This document shows positions 7,971 through 10,359 of a DNA stretch of 10,359 nucleotides, piece after piece. The DNA lies in assembly GCA_030840885.1 (NCBI GenBank), contig JAVEDQ010000326.1:1-10359 (forward strand). Direction: 5' to 3'. Under the pieces are notes generated by a model. It was given only the letters and a program-made list of their open reading frames with translations, was not told the DNA's origin and searched no databases. Numbering within the stretch: position 1 is the first letter of the stretch; each line of letters starts with the position of its first letter. The position numbers were made by a program, and so were the translations under genes. The DNA comes from Frankiaceae bacterium (lineage in GTDB: Bacteria > Actinomycetota > Actinomycetes > Frankiales > Frankiaceae).

Positions 7971-8425
7971 GCGCGAGCCCGGCCGCGACGCTGGTTACCC
8001 CTGTTTTGGCTTCTCAGTTCGGCCTTGACGCGGGACTCGACCTCACCGCGCGCCCGGGCGGCCGAGGCCTTGCGGACGCCGTAGCTGAAGGCGGCGACCT
8101 TGATGACGGGACCACCCAGGGTCGCGGCGAACACGCTGGTGAGGGCGCTGAGATTGCCGGTCATCGACTGGACGTTGGCGGTGATGGCGTCGACGCGCGC
8201 GAGCTCGACGTTGACCTTCGACAGCGCCGAGTTCACCTCGTCGACCGTCGTGCCGGCCTGGCGGACCCGGTCGGTGCCCTCGTCGATGGCGCGGTCGGTC
8301 TGGCGCACCCGGTCGGCGACCTCGTCGAAGATCTTGGCGAGCTTGAGCAGCGCCCAGCTCGCGAACAGGGCGAGGACGAGGAACGCCCCGGCCGCGATCA
8401 GTCCTGCAACCGCTCCCGCCGACAT
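7967..8425 (-). CDS. Membrane-anchored DUF948 domain protein
   Basis: This 152-residue protein belongs to the DUF948 group, known from actinobacteria and Firmicutes and of unestablished function. An N-terminal membrane helix (about 6-28, VAGLIAAGAFLVLALFASWALLK) is followed by a long predicted helical or coiled region. In it Asp, Val and Arg recur in heptad-like fashion (DEVADRVRQTDRAIDEGTDR, VDEVNSALSKVNVELARVDA). A second short hydrophobic stretch GGPVIKVAAFSYGVRKA and a basic Arg-rich tail follow. I chose ATG 8425 over earlier open codons up to 8548: it starts directly before the membrane helix and has GGAAGG upstream, while the longer version has no family-like extension. It is the first gene of the minus-strand train, divergent from the peroxiredoxin. 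Confidence 0.88.
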   Translation of the reverse strand: MSAGAVAGLIAAGAFLVLALFASWALLKLAKIFDEVADRVRQTDRAIDEGTDRVRQAGTTVDEVNSALSKVNVELARVDAITANVQSMTGNLSALTSVFAATLGGPVIKVAAFSYGVRKASAARARGEVESRVKAELRSQNRGNQRRGRARA

Positions 8426-8498
8426 CCGTGTCCGCCTTCCGTCGCCCCGAGCCCCGGTCTGGTGCCGGAGCCGCGTGTCCACCGATTGGACCGTGGCG

Positions 8499-8504
8499 AC
8501 ACTA
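8499..8504 (-). promoter_or_regulatory. Possible -10 element (TAGTGT) for the DUF948 gene
   Basis: TAGTGT on the minus strand lies 74 bases upstream of the DUF948 ATG and resembles actinobacterial -10 hexamers. The expected -35 position is GC-rich with no TTGACA-like match and is covered by the inverted repeat at 8519-8544. Weak call. Confidence 0.2.
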
Positions 8505-8518
8505 CCGGCACCCCCGTC

Positions 8519-8544
8519 CCCGCCTGCGCCGCTCAGCAGGCGGG
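8519..8544. repeat. Perfect 9-bp inverted repeat between divergent genes
   Basis: CCCGCCTGC... pairing is exact between 8519-8527 and 8536-8544, separated by an 8-nt loop (GCCGCTCA). It sits in the 188-bp divergent region between the DUF948 gene and the peroxiredoxin gene. It could be an operator or an RNA hairpin in the peroxiredoxin leader; no T-tract follows, so an intrinsic terminator is unlikely. Confidence 0.5.
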
Positions 8545-8613
8545 ACACGACGCAATCGCGGGCTGTGAGGAGGACCGTGGCTTCGACGGCCGACAGGAGG
8601 AGAGGCTTACAGG

Positions 8614-9075
8614 ATGAGCCTCAAAGCGGGAGACATCGTCCCCGAGTTCACGTCCGTGACCGAGACCGGACGGCAGACGACGCTCACCGAGCTGCTCGCC
8701 GACGGCCCGGTCGTCGTCTTCTTCTACCCCGCCGCGTTCACGTCCGGATGCACCGCGGAGGCCTGCCACTTCCGCGACCTCGCGGCCGAGTTCACGGCGG
8801 TGGGCGCGAGCGTCGTCGGCGTCAGTCGCGATGCCGTCGACAAGCAGTCGAAGTTCTCCGAGGCCCACGGCTTCGGCTTCCCCCTGCTGTCCGACCGGGA
8901 CAGGACGGTGGCCCGGGCGTTCGGCGTCCAGCGCCTCGGCTTCCTGCCCAATGCGCGGGCGACGTTCGTCGTCGACACCGACCGCAAGATCCTGTCGGCC
9001 ACCGCCAGCGAGATCAACATGAACAAGCATGCGGACCGGGCGCTGGACACCCTCCGGCAGCGCGCCGCGGCCTGA
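8614..9075 (+). CDS. Peroxiredoxin, PrxQ/BCP-type thiol peroxidase
   Basis: This enzyme reduces H2O2 and organic hydroperoxides in the cytoplasm with thioredoxin-type electron donors. The 153-residue protein has the AhpC/TSA fold. The active-site motif P39-AAF-T43-SG-C46 matches PxxxTxxC, with peroxidatic Cys46. Cys51 five residues later (CTAEAC) is the resolving cysteine typical of PrxQ/BCP. FRDLAAEF, VVGVSRD, FGFPLLSD and RATFVVDTDRKI are further family landmarks. The start is ATG 8614 with AGGAGGAGAGG at 8595-8605. The gene stands alone on this strand, divergent from the DUF948 gene and convergent with rarA, whose stop is one base away. It may also be annotated as a bacterioferritin comigratory-like or AhpE-like protein; the C46/C51 pair favours PrxQ/BCP. 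Confidence 0.94.
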   Translation: MSLKAGDIVPEFTSVTETGRQTTLTELLADGPVVVFFYPAAFTSGCTAEACHFRDLAAEFTAVGASVVGVSRDAVDKQSKFSEAHGFGFPLLSDRDRTVARAFGVQRLGFLPNARATFVVDTDRKILSATASEINMNKHADRALDTLRQRAAA

Positions 9076-9076
9076 A

Positions 9077-10359
9077 TCACTCGGACGTCGCGGCCGGTTT
9101 CTCCGGCTTGCATCGGGGCCGCCACTCTTCCGGGGTCGCCGGTCCGGTGAACGTTCCGAGCACCTCCCGCAGGTACTCGAGACGCGCCGCGATCCGGGGC
9201 TCCTGGCCGCTCGGCTCGTAGTAGATCCGCCCCGCCACGGTGTCCGGCGCGTACTGCTGCGCGACGACGCCGCCCGGGAAGTCGTGCGGGTAGCGGTAGC
9301 CACGGCCGTGCTGCAGCTGCTTCGCGCCCGGGTAGTGCGCGTCGCGCAGGTGGGGCGGCACCTGCCCGGTGCGACCGGCCTGCACGTCAGCACGAGCACG
9401 TCCGAGGGCGGCGATGACGGCGTTGGACTTCGGCGCGAGCGAGCAGTGGATGACGGCCTGAGCCAGGTTGAGCTGCGCCTCGGGCAGCCCCACCAGCTCC
9501 AGCGCGGACGCGGCCGCCACCGCGACCTGCAGCGAACTCGGGTCGGCCATCCCGATGTCCTCGGAAGCGAGGATGACGATGCGACGCGCGATGAAGCGCG
9601 CGTCCTCCCCCGCCTCGAGCATCCGGGCCAGGTAGTGCAGTGCCGCGTCGACGTCGCCGCCGCGCATCGACTTGATGAACGCGCTGATGACGTCGTAGTG
9701 CTGGTCGCCGTCCCGGTCATAGCGGACGGCGGCCCGGTCGACGGCCCGTTCCAGGGTCGTCAGGTCGAGCTCGCCCTCGGTGACGCCGGGTGCCTCGAGC
9801 GCCGTCAGCGCCCGCCGCGCGTCGCCGCCTGCGACGGTGACGAGGTGCTGCTCGGCCTCCTCGGTCAGGGTCAGCTTGCCGCCGAAGCCACGGGGATCGG
9901 CCAGCGCGCGGCGCACCACGGCCCGGATGTCGTCGTCGGTCAGCGGCTCGAGCCGCAGCAGGAGCGAGCGGGACAGCAACGGGCTGACGATCGAGAAGAA
10001 CGGGTTCTCCGTCGTCGCCGCGATGAGGGTCAGCCAGCCGTTCTCGACGGCCGGGAGCAGGACATCCTGCTGCGCCTTCGAGAAGCGATGGACCTCGTCG
10101 AGGAACAGCACGGTCCGCTCGCCGAGCCCGGAACGCGCCTGCCGGGCCTCTTCGATGATCGCCCGGACGTCCTTGACCCCGGCGCTGACGGCCGAGAGCT
10201 CGCGGAACCGCTGCCCCTTGGCCAGTAGGTGCGCGATGGTCGTCTTGCCGGCCCCCGGCGGCCCGACCAGCATCACCGACTGCGTCGCGCCCTGTTCGGC
10301 GAGGCGTCGCAGCGGACCGCCTTCACCCAGCAGCGCACGCTGCCCGATCACCTCGTCGA
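9077..10359 (-). CDS. rarA: Replication-associated recombination protein A (RarA/MgsA), N-terminus outside window
   Basis: RarA is an AAA+ ATPase related to clamp loaders and eukaryotic WRNIP1/Mgs1. It acts at stalled replication forks. The frame is open at the right edge of the window (...[19 protein letters not shown]), matching the family's usual DEVVGQ.HLLG start region. The GTG at 10351 is therefore internal and about 15-30 N-terminal residues are missing. Walker A is GPPGAGKTT (10238-10264), Walker B is LFLDEVHRF, sensor 1 lies in [11 protein letters not shown], and the arginine finger region is [10 protein letters not shown]. The C-terminal MgsA domain is present: [67 protein letters not shown] and the [13 protein letters not shown] end region. 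Stop is TGA at 9079-9077, convergent with the peroxiredoxin gene. Confidence 0.95.
   Translation of the reverse strand, partial: DEVIGQRALLGEGGPLRRLAEQGATQSVMLVGPPGAGKTTIAHLLAKGQRFRELSAVSAGVKDVRAIIEEARQARSGLGERTVLFLDEVHRFSKAQQDVLLPAVENGWLTLIAATTENPFFSIVSPLLSRSLLLRLEPLTDDDIRAVVRRALADPRGFGGKLTLTEEAEQHLVTVAGGDARRALTALEAPGVTEGELDLTTLERAVDRAAVRYDRDGDQHYDVISAFIKSMRGGDVDAALHYLARMLEAGEDARFIARRIVILASEDIGMADPSSLQVAVAAASALELVGLPEAQLNLAQAVIHCSLAPKSNAVIAALGRARADVQAGRTGQVPPHLRDAHYPGAKQLQHGRGYRYPHDFPGGVVAQQYAPDTVAGRIYYEPSGQEPRIAARLEYLREVLGTFTGPATPEEWRPRCKPEKPAATSE

Noticed and set aside
8426..8548. N-terminal extension of the DUF948 protein to an earlier start
   Set aside because: The extension is unlike the family, and ATG 8425 has GGAAGG upstream and begins right before the membrane helix.

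Overview
The window is high-GC DNA (roughly 70% G+C by eye) from an actinobacterium. Supporting this are GTG starts, GTGA/ATGA gene overlaps, the actinobacterial-style shikimate dehydrogenase, and the gene order DUF948 protein - DUF6167-like protein - alaS - ruvX - mltG - aroE on one strand with rarA nearby. This order is a known conserved neighbourhood in actinomycetes. The genus cannot be fixed from the sequence alone.

Right part (about 2458-10359), conserved chromosomal core. rarA (minus strand, N-terminus cut by the window edge) converges on a thiol peroxidase of the PrxQ/BCP type (plus strand). The peroxiredoxin is divergent from a long minus-strand gene train: a membrane-anchored DUF948 protein, a small membrane-anchored DUF6167-like protein, alanyl-tRNA synthetase, the Holliday-junction-resolvase-fold protein RuvX/YqgF, the endolytic murein transglycosylase MltG, and shikimate dehydrogenase AroE. 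Adjacent genes overlap by 4 nt at DUF948/DUF6167, alaS/ruvX and ruvX/mltG, and by 20 nt at mltG/aroE, so most of the train is probably translationally coupled. Only a 141-nt gap before alaS breaks it.

Left part (1 to about 2457), a decayed accessory segment. It starts with the C-terminal part of an unrecognised protein. A possible second ORF coupled to it by ATGA runs through three imperfect 24-25 bp repeats and is cut by an IS3-family insertion sequence. The IS is complete: 32-bp imperfect terminal inverted repeats with TG...CA tips, a 3-bp GTG target duplication, orfA and orfB in a -1 relationship, and an intact DDE triad. Five base pairs beyond the right-hand target duplication ends a minus-strand GIY-YIG-type gene. 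Its recognisable protein is spread over three reading frames, so it is a pseudogene (or carries sequencing errors). Between it and the aroE stop is a non-coding stretch with five degenerate copies of a 15-bp tandem repeat.

The main biological story is a conserved housekeeping cluster ending abruptly at aroE against a degraded, IS-invaded region. I found no convincing new multi-gene system. The most distinctive signals are the three-frame GIY-YIG relic, the exact IS insertion, and the 15-bp repeat array beside aroE.
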